From Acidobacteria bacterium UBA2994 (lineage in GTDB: Bacteria; Acidobacteriota; Vicinamibacteria; Vicinamibacterales; UBA8438), in NCBI GenBank assembly GCA_002346545.1, contig DEAA01000013.1, positions 262,843-322,583 on the forward strand: a stretch of DNA of 59,741 nucleotides. The letters run 5' to 3'. The position numbers were made by a program, and so were the translations under genes. Numbering within the stretch: the stretch's first letter is position 1; each line of letters opens with the position of its first letter. Below the pieces are notes generated by a model. That model made no database searches and was not told the DNA's origin. It was given only the letters and a program-made list of their open reading frames with translations. Positions 25,491-33,731 of the stretch are shown piece by piece.

Positions 25491-26716
25491 ACCAACGTTT
25501 TCCACTCTTCGCGGAAGCCGCCACCTCGAGACGGTGAGACGGCAGCCATGATCACGGTCACGATGCCGTGCTCCGGGTCGATCGAGAATCTGGTGCCGGA
25601 CGAGCCGTCCCACCAGTACTCGCCCGCTCCGACCGGCCAGCCGTAGGCGCCGGCGTCCAGAATCACGTTGAAGCCGAGTCCCCAGCCCGACCCGGCCATG
25701 TAGCCGCCGCCGATCGGCATGGCGCGGGCGGGAACGTGGTTCTCGAGCATTAAGGCTACCGTGTTCTCTGAGAGTAGGCGCGTGCCAGCCAGCGAGCCAT
25801 GGTTGAGGAACATCTGCGAGAACCGGAGGTAGTCGGTCACCGACGATAGAAGACCAACGCCCCCCTCGATGAGAGACGGACGCTCGGTGAAGGGCACCTG
25901 CTCGATCGCGTACGGACGTAACTCGCCGGTCTCGCGATCGGGGCGGTAGACCGCGGCCAGTCTGTTCGCGCGTTCCCCGTCCGCCCAGAACACGGTGTCG
26001 GTCATTCCCAGCGGTTCGAAGATGCGCTGCTGGAGAAATTCATCGAAGGGTTGTCCCGACCACACCTCGACGAGGCGTCCCAGTATCGTGGTGGAGACGC
26101 CATAGCGGAATCGGGTGCCCGGGTCTTCGAACAGTGGCATCGCGGCGACGTTGTTCACCATCGCCTCTAGGTCGATCGAACGCAGCCGCACGTCGTGGGC
26201 CCGGTAGATCGGGCTGCTCCGACTGCCGATGCCGGACGTGTGGGTCAGGAGGTGGCGCACGGTGATATCACTTTGACGAGGCCTGGTCTGTTCGAGGTTC
26301 GGCGAGGAGGCGTCGAGGAACACCCGCTGTTCGGCAAACTGGGGGAGGTAGTCCGAGATGGGGTCGTCCAGCTGGAATGTGCCGTCCTCCCACAGAAGCA
26401 TTACCGCCGTACTCGTGATGGAACGGGTCATCGAGTACAGCCGGAAGATTGCGTCCTCGGGCATTGGATCGCCAACTTGCAGGTCGCGCCGGCCCAGCGC
26501 TTCGAAGTAGACCAACTTACCGTGGCGGGCCACCGCGGCCACGACCCCCGCGACGTCGCCCGCGTCGATGTGTTCCTGGAGCGCGGCGGTGGCTGCCTGA
26601 AGTCCTGTCGAGGACATGCCGACCGACTCCGGAGCCGCGCGATCCAGATCCTGCGCGGCGGCCGGTGTCCACCAAACGAGCGCGCTGACGAGCCATGCCA
26701 TCTTTCGAAGCTGCAT
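25466..26716 (-). CDS. Exported serine-hydrolase / class C beta-lactamase-fold protein with altered SxxK
   Basis: The 416-residue product has a signal peptide (cleavage near TPAAAQD) and the beta-lactamase/penicillin-binding-protein fold (PF00144). The nucleophile motif, normally S-x-x-K in an YSMTKP context, reads Y-S-M-T-R-S here, so the catalytic Lys is Arg98 (codon CGT at 26425-26423). The Tyr motif (RYGVSTTILGRLVE) and the C-terminal WDGSSGTRFSIDPEHG block are otherwise normal. Family members include esterases, D-aminopeptidases and non-catalytic relatives. Activity here is doubtful or modified. ATG 26716 follows a GGAAGGAG site and a promoter-like pair at 26737-26765. It converges on the selenoprotein gene. 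Confidence 0.87.
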   Translation of the reverse strand: MQLRKMAWLVSALVWWTPAAAQDLDRAAPESVGMSSTGLQAATAALQEHIDAGDVAGVVAAVARHGKLVYFEALGRRDLQVGDPMPEDAIFRLYSMTRSITSTAVMLLWEDGTFQLDDPISDYLPQFAEQRVFLDASSPNLEQTRPRQSDITVRHLLTHTSGIGSRSSPIYRAHDVRLRSIDLEAMVNNVAAMPLFEDPGTRFRYGVSTTILGRLVEVWSGQPFDEFLQQRIFEPLGMTDTVFWADGERANRLAAVYRPDRETGELRPYAIEQVPFTERPSLIEGGVGLLSSVTDYLRFSQMFLNHGSLAGTRLLSENTVALMLENHVPARAMPIGGGYMAGSGWGLGFNVILDAGAYGWPVGAGEYWWDGSSGTRFSIDPEHGIVTVIMAAVSPSRGGGFREEWKTLVYGAIEAK

Positions 26717-26736
26717 CGGGGGCTCCTTCCCTCCGG

Positions 26737-26765
26737 AATATAATCACCTTTTGCGCCATCGTCGA
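26737..26765 (-). promoter_or_regulatory. Promoter for the beta-lactamase-fold gene
   Basis: On the minus strand TCGACG (26765-26760) and TATATT (26742-26737) are 17 nt apart and lie about 20 nt before the ATG at 26716, with the GGAAGGAG site between them. Confidence 0.45.
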
Positions 26766-26781
26766 GCGCGGGAGGAGAGCG

Positions 26782-28008
26782 GTGAAACAGGCCTGTATGC
26801 GATTCGCATGTGCTCTGGTGGTACTCGGTTTACCAGTGTCGGCCGCAGCCCAGGACTGGACCCAGTGGCGGGGCGTCAATCGGGACGGGGCGGTGCAGAG
26901 CTTCGAGGTGCCAGCAACATGGCCTACCGCGCTTGCCGAGCAGTGGACCGTAGACGTGGGTGAAGGCTATGCCTCGCCAATTCTCATCGGTGAAAGTCTG
27001 TACATGTTCAGCCGCCAGGGCGAAGAGGAAGTGATGCAGGCGCTCAACGCCGCCACCGGCCAGACCCGCTGGCGTAGCAGCTATCCCGCCAGCTTTGAGA
27101 TGATCGCCGCCACCCGTCGCCACGGTCCAGGCCCGAAGGCGACGCCCGCCTATGCTGACGGTCGTCTGTTTACGTTGGGCATCAGCGGCATCGTGACGGC
27201 GTTCGACGCCGAGAACGGCGACCAGTTATGGCAGCGGCCGGCCGACGCGGTCGAGCCGCTCTATCACACGGGGCAGTCGCCCATTGTCGACGGCGGTCAG
27301 GTGATCCTGCACGTAGGTGGCCACGATTCGGGGGCGCTTACCTCGTTCGACGTCGAGACGGGCGAGGAAGTCTGGCGCTGGGATGGTGATGGCCCCGCCT
27401 ACGGGTCTCCGATCGTGGTCGAGGTCGAAGGCAGCCGCCAGGTCATAACCTTCACCCAGGAGAACTTTGTGGGTGTTTCGGTCGACAGCGGCACCTTGCT
27501 CTGGAGCCGGCCTTATACGACGCAGTCGACGACCACGTCGCAGACCCCTCGGTTGTATCAGGGCGATGTGATCGAGAGCGGCCGTGGCAACGGGATCACC
27601 AGGTTCCGGGTGGTGCGTGAAGGTAACGCCTGGATCACCGAGGATGTGTGGCACAACGACGAGGTGTCGATGCACATGTCCAACGGCGTGGTGGTAGACG
27701 GGGTTCTGTTCGGACTGTCCCACCTCAACAGCGGACAGTACTTCGCGCTCGACCTCGACAGCGGCACGCTGCTCTGGACCAGCGACCCCCGGCAGGCAGA
27801 CCACGCGTCCATCCTCAATGTGGGCACTACGATCCTGTCGCTCGAGGAGGACGGCGAGCTGCTGGTCGTACCCCACAGCCGGACCGAGTTCGCGCCCGTT
27901 CAACGCTACGAGCTGGCCGATAGCGCCACCTGGACGCTGCCGACGCTCTCTGGCAATCGGTTGTTCGTCAAGGATATTGAGTCGCTGACGCTCTGGACTG
28001 TCGAGTAG
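26782..28008 (+). CDS. Exported PQQ-like (BamB-type) beta-propeller protein
   Basis: The 408-residue product has a signal peptide ending at SAAAQDW and then the DWTQWRGVNRDG opening typical of exported PQQ-like repeat proteins in these bacteria. Blade motifs such as ALNAATGQTRW, AFDAENGDQLWQR, SFDVETGEEVWRW and ALDLDSGTLLWT form the propeller. There is no evidence for bound PQQ or catalysis. It may be a scaffold or binding protein. I chose GTG 26782, which lies 4 nt after GGAGGAG. ATG 26797 is the alternative. It is divergent from the beta-lactamase-fold gene. Confidence 0.85.
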   Translation: MKQACMRFACALVVLGLPVSAAAQDWTQWRGVNRDGAVQSFEVPATWPTALAEQWTVDVGEGYASPILIGESLYMFSRQGEEEVMQALNAATGQTRWRSSYPASFEMIAATRRHGPGPKATPAYADGRLFTLGISGIVTAFDAENGDQLWQRPADAVEPLYHTGQSPIVDGGQVILHVGGHDSGALTSFDVETGEEVWRWDGDGPAYGSPIVVEVEGSRQVITFTQENFVGVSVDSGTLLWSRPYTTQSTTTSQTPRLYQGDVIESGRGNGITRFRVVREGNAWITEDVWHNDEVSMHMSNGVVVDGVLFGLSHLNSGQYFALDLDSGTLLWTSDPRQADHASILNVGTTILSLEEDGELLVVPHSRTEFAPVQRYELADSATWTLPTLSGNRLFVKDIESLTLWTVE

Positions 28009-28095
28009 AGGATGTCGCCGGGAACATCAGGCCGAGGGCCGGCGTCCTATAGACCATCAATTGCTCCGGCCCACGCAAGGGAGAGAGAACTCAGC

Positions 28096-28755
28096 ATGTC
28101 ACTCAGAATCAATAGCACCGCACCAGACTTCATCGCCGAGACCACCCAGGGCACCATCAACTTCCATGAGTGGATCGGAGACGGCTGGGCCATCCTCTGT
28201 TCGCACCCCAAGGATTTCACCCCGGTGTGCACCACCGAACTGGGCACGATGGCCGGCTTGAACGACGAGTTCACCAAGCGCAACTGCAAGATCCTCGGCA
28301 TCAGCGTCGACCCGGTCACCAATCACGAGAAGTGGTCGAAGGACATCGAGGCGTCGCAGGGGCACGCGGTGACCTATCCGCTGGTGGGCGACCCAACCCT
28401 GGCGATCGTCAAGCAGTACGACATGCTGCCCGCTGATGCCGGCGTCACGAGCGAAGGGCGCACCCCTGCCGACAACGCTACCTCCAGGTCTGTCTTCGTC
28501 ATCGGACCAGACAAGAAAATCAAGGCGACCATCACCTACCCGATGAGCACCGGGCGGAACTTCGAGGAGATTCTTCGCCTTCTCGACTCCTGCCAGCTCA
28601 CCGCGCAGAAGAAGGTAGCCACTCCCGCCAACTGGAAGCAGGGCGAGGATGTGATCATCCTACCGGCCGTTTCGGATGAGGCCGCCAAAGAGGCCTACCC
28701 GGATGGCTGGAAGTCGCCGCTGCCGTACATCCGCATCGTTCCGCAGCCGAAGTAG
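28096..28755 (+). CDS. 1-Cys peroxiredoxin (Prx6/AhpC-TSA family)
   Basis: The 219-residue product has the peroxidatic cysteine in the PxxxTxxC context, HPKDFTPVCTTELG (Cys45), and a long C-terminal domain (about residues 150-219) as in Prx6-type enzymes. Cys64 (RNCKILG) and Cys179 (DSCQLT) are not at typical resolving positions. It reduces H2O2 and organic peroxides in the cytoplasm. The ATG at 28096 follows GGGAGAGA. The earlier in-frame start adds an unlikely tail. It is monocistronic as far as visible. Confidence 0.92.
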   Translation: MSLRINSTAPDFIAETTQGTINFHEWIGDGWAILCSHPKDFTPVCTTELGTMAGLNDEFTKRNCKILGISVDPVTNHEKWSKDIEASQGHAVTYPLVGDPTLAIVKQYDMLPADAGVTSEGRTPADNATSRSVFVIGPDKKIKATITYPMSTGRNFEEILRLLDSCQLTAQKKVATPANWKQGEDVIILPAVSDEAAKEAYPDGWKSPLPYIRIVPQPK

Positions 28756-29031
28756 CGCTGCGACTGGTTGGTGCTGCACCCGGGGGGCGCGAGGCGGTTG
28801 CTTTCTAGGCGTTGTGTCGTTCTGGCCGCCATATACTTGGCGAATAGCGACATGCTTCTGACTGCTGGACAGCGTCTGGGGTCCTGTGAGGTTGTCGAGT
28901 GCGGTGAGGGAGTGTGGGGCAGGTGTGTTGCGCTCGCGAGACCCTCCGTCGACTGTGACTTTGTCTTCGCCAATCTGGACCCAGCCCCTGAGACGTGCTT
29001 CGCCCCTTCCTCGACGTAAGCTACAAATCCA

Positions 29032-29514
29032 ATGCCTTCGTTCGACGTCGTCTCTCAGGTTGACCTACAAGAGGTTGGCAACGCCCTGAACCAGGCCACG
29101 CGCGAGATCGATACGCGCTTTGATTTCAAGGGGAAGAACGCCAAGTTTGAGTTGCTGGATTCGACCATCACGATGCGGGCCCCCGATAAGTTTCAGCTGG
29201 GCCAGATGTACGACATCCTCACCGCCAAACTGGCCGCCCGGAAGGTCAACGTGCTTTGCCTTAAGCGGGACGATCCGCAGGAAAACGTCAGCGACGCCTG
29301 GCAGGTGGTACACGTGCGCCAAGGTATCGAGACCGAACTCGCCAGGCGCCTGGTCAAGGTAGTCAAGCAGGCCAAGCTCAAGGTGCAGGTGGCGATCCAG
29401 GGCGACCAGCTTCGGGTGTCTGGCAAGAAGCGCGACGTTCTGCAAGAGGCGATCACGCTCCTCAAGGAAGAGAAGGTCGACCTGCCCCTCCAGTTCATCA
29501 ACTATCGCGACTAG
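29032..29514 (+). CDS. yajQ: YajQ/DUF520 nucleotide-binding protein
   Basis: The 160-residue product matches YajQ along its full length, starting MPSFDVVS(Q/E)VDLQEV and including EIDTRFDFKGKNA and a C-terminal LPLQFINYRD. Family members bind nucleotides, and some bind cyclic di-GMP and act as regulators. There is no Shine-Dalgarno sequence. A TAAGCT hexamer ends 9 nt before the ATG, so the message may be leaderless. A small unknown gene follows 15 bp downstream. Confidence 0.93.
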   Translation: MPSFDVVSQVDLQEVGNALNQATREIDTRFDFKGKNAKFELLDSTITMRAPDKFQLGQMYDILTAKLAARKVNVLCLKRDDPQENVSDAWQVVHVRQGIETELARRLVKVVKQAKLKVQVAIQGDQLRVSGKKRDVLQEAITLLKEEKVDLPLQFINYRD

Positions 29515-29529
29515 CCAGGCGGCGACGTC

Positions 29530-29928
29530 ATGATACAGAGAATAGCCTTGCAGTCCACAAGGGACGAGCGTCTGCTCCCGGATCACGCCGTGGCCTCGGC
29601 CGTCGAGCGCCTCAACAAGAAGGGGCTGGGCGAGGGAGCGCGTCAGGATCTGTTGGCCATCGCGGGGCTCGGCGAGCTGCCGCCCAATCTCAAGCCGGAC
29701 GTAATCGTGGCGGATATCCCGGGCCGTATCGCGCAGGTGCTGCGAGTTCTGTGTGTGATCGCCAGCGTTGGCAGCCATTTTTCGAACGCCGAGGTGGCGG
29801 TGATCAAGGAGATTGTCGCTGAGAGGGAGGTGGATTGGAGTCTGGTGACCTGCGCCTTCGACCGCACGTCGTCGGAGTGCGTGGAGGAGCCGCCGGCTCG
29901 ATCCCTGTTGCATCCGTTCCTGGTTTGA
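29530..29928 (+). CDS. Small protein of unknown function downstream of yajQ
   Basis: The 132-codon frame begins 15 bp after yajQ. Third-position GC is high over most of its length, as in its neighbours, which supports coding. The first ten codons and the last part (after the GC-rich core) look less typical. I see no known domain. A mildly amphipathic helix-rich middle (VASAVERLNKKGLGEGARQD) is the main feature. No good Shine-Dalgarno sequence is present, so coupling to yajQ is the likeliest way of translation. Confidence 0.5.
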   Translation: MIQRIALQSTRDERLLPDHAVASAVERLNKKGLGEGARQDLLAIAGLGELPPNLKPDVIVADIPGRIAQVLRVLCVIASVGSHFSNAEVAVIKEIVAEREVDWSLVTCAFDRTSSECVEEPPARSLLHPFLV

Positions 29929-29963
29929 CAGAGGATCTGGCTCGTTGAGGGGAGAAGCACCGT

Positions 29964-31199
29964 ATGCAGACACGAAGAGAACGCCATGCCGTAGCCGCGG
30001 TGATCTGCCTGGCCCTGGTCGGAGTCGTTGGCTTTGGCGACGCCGTCGTCGACCGGATCCAGGCTGCACAAGGCTCGATGGTCCACGGCCCGATCTTCGA
30101 GGTCGACCCGCTGTGGCCACAGCCGTTGCCTAATCACTGGCTGCTCGGGACGACGATCGGTGTCTCGGTGGATGCGCGTGACCACATTTGGATCATCCAC
30201 CGGGGCGATGCGCTGTCTGCGGGCGAGGTGCCGGCCGCGCAGGATCCTCCCGTCGCGGCGGAGTGCTGCTTCCCCGCGCCACCCGTACTCGAGTTCGACC
30301 AGGATGGTCTCCTGGTCGGTCACTGGGGTGGTCCGGGTGAGGGCTACGAGTGGCCGGTCTCGAACCACGGCATCTTTGTCGACCACATGGACAACGTGTG
30401 GATAGGTGGGAACGGCGGTTTAGACTCGCACCTATTGAAGTTTGACCGGTACGGCAACTTCCTCATGCAGGTCGGGCAGGCCGGCGCCAGGATGACTGGT
30501 CCGGTCAGCGATGTCACCGGTCAGCCGACAGCGGTCGCCGACAGCAACGACACCGAGAGCTTCGGACGCGTGGCTAAGATCTTTGTCGATCCGAAGGAAA
30601 ACGAGGCCTACGTCGCCGACGGCTATTTCAACAAGCGGGTCGCCGTGCTCGACGCCGAGACGGGTGCCTTCAAGCGCTTCTGGGGCGCCTATGGCAACAC
30701 GCCCGACGATGCTCCGCTGCCGCGCTACGACCCGAACGCCGAACCGCCGCAGCAGTTCCGAACGCCCGTGCACTGCGCCGACCTGTCAAACGACGGGCTT
30801 GTGTATGTGTGTGACCGGGTGGGCAACCGGATCCAGGTGTTCCAGCGGGACGGGACCTACGTCGAAGAGCTGTTCCTGGCTAAGGATACCCTGGGTGCTG
30901 GGGCGGTCTGGGACGTTGCCTTCTCACGCGACGCCGACCAGAAGTACATATACGTGGCCGATGGCGTGAACGAGAAGGTCTACATCATCGACCGCAAGGA
31001 GATGGAACTCATCTCGAGCTTCGGTGATGGCGGTAGGCAGCCCGGTCAGTTCTACGGTGCCCACAGCATCATGACCGACTCGCACGGCAACATCTACGTG
31101 ACCGAGACCTTCGAAGGAAAGCGGCTGCAGAAGTTCGTCTACAAGGGTGAAGGTTCTATCCGAGCTGGCGACCAGGGCGTGGTGTGGCCGTCGCGGTAG
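29964..31199 (+). CDS. Secreted NHL-repeat (six-bladed beta-propeller) protein
   Basis: The 411-residue product has a signal peptide and NHL-type repeats, seen as GVSVDARDHIWIIHRG, FVDHMDNVWIGGNGG, FVDPKENEAYVADGYFNKRVAVLD, CADLSNDGLVYVCDRVGNRIQVF and IMTDSHGNIYVTETFEGKRLQKF. Such exported propellers resemble peptidyl-hydroxyglycine alpha-amidating lyase or serve as binding proteins. I cannot choose between them. It is followed by a strong terminator at 31255-31284. Confidence 0.85.
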   Translation: MQTRRERHAVAAVICLALVGVVGFGDAVVDRIQAAQGSMVHGPIFEVDPLWPQPLPNHWLLGTTIGVSVDARDHIWIIHRGDALSAGEVPAAQDPPVAAECCFPAPPVLEFDQDGLLVGHWGGPGEGYEWPVSNHGIFVDHMDNVWIGGNGGLDSHLLKFDRYGNFLMQVGQAGARMTGPVSDVTGQPTAVADSNDTESFGRVAKIFVDPKENEAYVADGYFNKRVAVLDAETGAFKRFWGAYGNTPDDAPLPRYDPNAEPPQQFRTPVHCADLSNDGLVYVCDRVGNRIQVFQRDGTYVEELFLAKDTLGAGAVWDVAFSRDADQKYIYVADGVNEKVYIIDRKEMELISSFGDGGRQPGQFYGAHSIMTDSHGNIYVTETFEGKRLQKFVYKGEGSIRAGDQGVVWPSR

Positions 31200-31254
31200 T
31201 GACTGAGCCGCGATGGTGGCGCTGGGCTTCAGCCTATAGGCTTTAGACCGGTTC

Positions 31255-31284
31255 GGGGCCGCGCCGTTGGCGCGGCCCCTTTTT
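31255..31284 (+). terminator. Rho-independent terminator after the NHL gene
   Basis: A perfect 11-bp stem (31255-31265 with 31269-31279) around a GTT loop is followed by five T residues. This is the strongest terminator in the window. On the other strand the upstream tract is not T-rich, so it acts mainly on the plus strand. Confidence 0.9.
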
Positions 31285-31413
31285 CCGTACACGTCCTGTT
31301 ACTGGTCGGGACGCAATCGACCAGCAATCTTGGCAATTGGGATTCTCACGTTCCCGACAGCTGCGCTTCCCAAAGCCCTTGGGGCTCGATGTTCTGAGCT
31401 TGAGTGTCCGAGT

Positions 31414-32409
31414 TCAGAACATCGCGATCGGATTCACCGGCGACCCTGTGCCATTCGGGATAGGGAGCGGGGCGATCGTCATCATGAACTCGTAGCGTTC
31501 CCGCTCGGCCGCGGCCGCGGCCAGCGCCTGGAAGTCCGCCCGGTCCAGCACCTGGATGCCCAGGATGGTGAGGGCGAAGTTGTGCAAGGCGAGGCGCGAG
31601 ATGTCGCCCTCGGGTTGCGGCATGTAGCCCGGCGTTTCCCACCCCGCGATGGCCACGTCACGCTCCTTAAGCCAAGGGATGACGTGATTGTCCAGGCCGG
31701 CCGCCTCCTGTCCGGTATCGAACGGGCCGAGGGCGTCCTCACGGGCCCATCGTCCCCACCGGACCAGGAACGCGTCGCCGGAGCCCACCCTGACACCGGT
31801 CCGAGCTTCCCAGGCTTCCAGGTCGGCCACGGTGATTCGCGTGCCAGGCTCCAGATAGGCGACGTCCTTCAACCGAGGGATGTCGTAGAGGACCGCGCGC
31901 GTAACCAGGCCGTCCTTGACCGTCATGATGGAGTTCTTGGTCGCCCCTTCCTCCATCGTAACCAGGCCGTCGATATCGTAGCCGTTCCACATCTTGCCAT
32001 CGAAGAAGATATGCGCGAATGCGTCGAGGTGCGTTGTGCCCGGCCCGTGGATACAGGGGTAGGCGACCGTGTCGCTCGCGGCCGTCCGAGTAGCTCGTAC
32101 CATCGACCACTCGATCGGGCACGGGTTGGCGATGGTAGCGACCTTCTCCGCGTCAGAGGCGAGCGAGACGGTGAAGCCGTCCTCGACCAGCGCTGCTGCT
32201 TCCGCTCGCTTGGTCGGCGTGATCAGGTTAGCCGCGCCGAGCTCATCATCGGGGCCCCAGCGTCCCCAGTTCGACAGCTCTGTTTGCCACTGGTTGTACT
32301 GGGTCTGGGTGACCAGCGGCGGCATGTTAGCCCGCTGGCCGTGGAGCGAGACGGTAAGCACGCCGGTCAGGGCCGCGACCCAGATCGCCGCGTCGCGTTG
32401 TGTCGTCAT
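31414..32409 (-). CDS. Exported cyclase-family (kynurenine formamidase-like) protein, paralogue of 2812-3900
   Basis: The 331-residue product has a signal peptide and the PF04199 cyclase domain with the canonical metal motif H-G-P-G-T-T-H-L-D-A-F-A-H. It shares the [20 protein letters not shown] and YLEPGT blocks and the C-terminal GTGSPVNPIAMF ending with the gene at 2812. This copy has the more typical HxGTTHxDxxxH form and a Sec-type signal rather than a lipobox. ATG 32409 follows GAGAGG. Function is hydrolysis of an amide or lactone at a metal centre, substrate unknown. Confidence 0.87.
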   Translation of the reverse strand: MTTQRDAAIWVAALTGVLTVSLHGQRANMPPLVTQTQYNQWQTELSNWGRWGPDDELGAANLITPTKRAEAAALVEDGFTVSLASDAEKVATIANPCPIEWSMVRATRTAASDTVAYPCIHGPGTTHLDAFAHIFFDGKMWNGYDIDGLVTMEEGATKNSIMTVKDGLVTRAVLYDIPRLKDVAYLEPGTRITVADLEAWEARTGVRVGSGDAFLVRWGRWAREDALGPFDTGQEAAGLDNHVIPWLKERDVAIAGWETPGYMPQPEGDISRLALHNFALTILGIQVLDRADFQALAAAAAERERYEFMMTIAPLPIPNGTGSPVNPIAMF

Positions 32410-32940
32410 GGTGCCTCTCTACTCTGGTTTGCTTGAAGGGCTGTAGCGCGTGATTTTCGGGATCGACGTCCGAGGCGCCAGGGTGTCCCAGCGCATCGAA
32501 TACCACCAGACCGGGGTCACCATAGCCATCGCGGATCTCAGTCATGGCTTAGCGTTCGGTGCTGCTAACCAGGAGGGGATGCACGACCATGGAGCTCTCG
32601 TCGAGTATGCCGACATGCGGATCGCCAACGGCGGTGTAGACGGGCGCGACAGTTGCCTGGAGGGTGCGAATTCGCTCGGCGGAGCCGTGGCGGGCCAGTT
32701 TCCCCCTTGGCTTCAGCTGAAGCCTGGAGCGTCCCCAGTCGCAGGAACACGGCGAAGGCGTGCAAACCTCGCACCCGTGGGCTCCTCATCAGAGGCATCA
32801 TACTCTCGGGTGGCGGCGGAGACGGCCTCACCAGAGGCTATAATCATCATCCGTCTCGCGGAAGTATTAGCCGCCCCAGTACGAGCCGGACGTGTATCCG
32901 CCTAACCAGTCGGCGGTGGGGTTGCGGCAAGGAGAGCAGG
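32410..32940. other. Long intergenic region without a supported gene
   Basis: I find no complete gene in these 531 bases. A TATAAT lies at 32839-32844, about 100 nt before the cytochrome gene, but it lacks a good -35. On the minus strand an open frame of about 78 codons (near 32554-32790) with no early start contains an ordered-looking segment (RIRTLQATVAPVYTAVGDPH). It could be the decayed tail of a gene, but I cannot name a family. Confidence 0.4.
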
Positions 32941-33426
32941 ATGCGAACGAGAGTGGTCTGTGTCGTGTTGACCGCGGTCATCGCCGTCGGATGCGGCGGG
33001 ACGGAGGCGCCTGCTGGGCCGCCGTTCAGCACGGATCGGAGCGTGCAGATGTTGATGGCCAACATGCTGGACCCGGCGGCGGATCTGCTTTGGGACGCCG
33101 TCGGTACCGTCGTCGACGAGAACGGTGAGAACCACTGGCAGCCGGAGACCGAGGAGGACTGGTTGCAGGTCCGGCTCGGAGCGATTGCGCTCGCTGAGGC
33201 TGCGAACCTGCTCATCATGGAGGGGCGCGCCCGGGATCAAGGCCAGTGGGTCGAGCTATCCCAGGCCATGGCCGACGCCGCGATGGAGGCTTTTGCCGCC
33301 GCCGAGGCGGAGGACCCACAGCTGGTCTTCGATCTTGGTGAGTCCGTTTATGAGACCTGCAACAACTGTCACAGCGTCTACTGGGTGGATGACGCTGACC
33401 GGGGTCGCGCCATCGGCAGCGACTAA
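32941..33426 (+). CDS. c-type cytochrome lipoprotein, cytochrome c'-like
   Basis: The 161-residue product has a signal with a lipobox-like cysteine (AVIAVGCGG) and one heme motif, Cys-Asn-Asn-Cys-His at residues 140-144, close to the C-terminus as in cytochrome c' (four-helix-bundle) proteins. The predominantly helical, Ala-rich middle fits that fold. It would be anchored to a membrane facing the periplasm and carry electrons or bind small gases. ATG 32941 follows AGGAGAGC. Confidence 0.82.
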   Translation: MRTRVVCVVLTAVIAVGCGGTEAPAGPPFSTDRSVQMLMANMLDPAADLLWDAVGTVVDENGENHWQPETEEDWLQVRLGAIALAEAANLLIMEGRARDQGQWVELSQAMADAAMEAFAAAEAEDPQLVFDLGESVYETCNNCHSVYWVDDADRGRAIGSD

Positions 33427-33731
33427 CGGCCCGGCCGGTTACGGGGTCTTTCGCATCCTTTGCTAAGCCAAGCCCTCGGTTTGTCGGCACTGCCGGGCGT
33501 GACGGTCTGCGCCGCCGACATGCGGCCCGGTTGGTGGGATGTGGTACTGACCGCGCTGGCGCTCTCCACGATCGCCGTCTGGCGGCCGACGAAACCGTTG
33601 GTCGCTGGGTTGACTGTTACGGCCACCCACCGTTCGCTACTGGCTTGTAACAACGAGGATCTCATCGCCGGGCGGAGGGACCATGCCAGCAGCGGGTGGT
33701 CCCACAGTGCGTCGGTGGTGGTGGACTGACC
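33427..33731. other. Intergenic region before the PepSY gene
   Basis: No supported gene. An 89-codon frame here has a hydrophobic stretch but no ribosome site and is not called. A hairpin with a 7-bp stem (GGGACCA/TGGTCCC, 33677-33703) precedes the GTG at 33732 and could affect translation of the next gene. Confidence 0.4.

Noticed and set aside
26739..26744. TATAAT on the plus strand as a promoter for the BamB-like gene
   Set aside because: No -35-like sequence at 15-19 nt upstream. The minus-strand pair in the same place is better supported.
28756..29031. Open frames in the gap between peroxiredoxin and yajQ
   Set aside because: Short, no ribosome sites and no recognisable motifs. Treated as intergenic.
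29065..30120. Minus-strand frame opposite yajQ and the next genes
   Set aside because: yajQ on the plus strand is conserved over its full length. The minus frame has no recognisable domain.
31267..32436. Plus-strand frame opposite the second cyclase gene
   Set aside because: The cyclase on the minus strand is conserved with a metal motif. The plus frame is a shadow.
33460..33729. 89-codon plus-strand frame with a hydrophobic stretch before the PepSY gene
   Set aside because: No ribosome site and no similarity. It overlaps a hairpin region and is best treated as intergenic.
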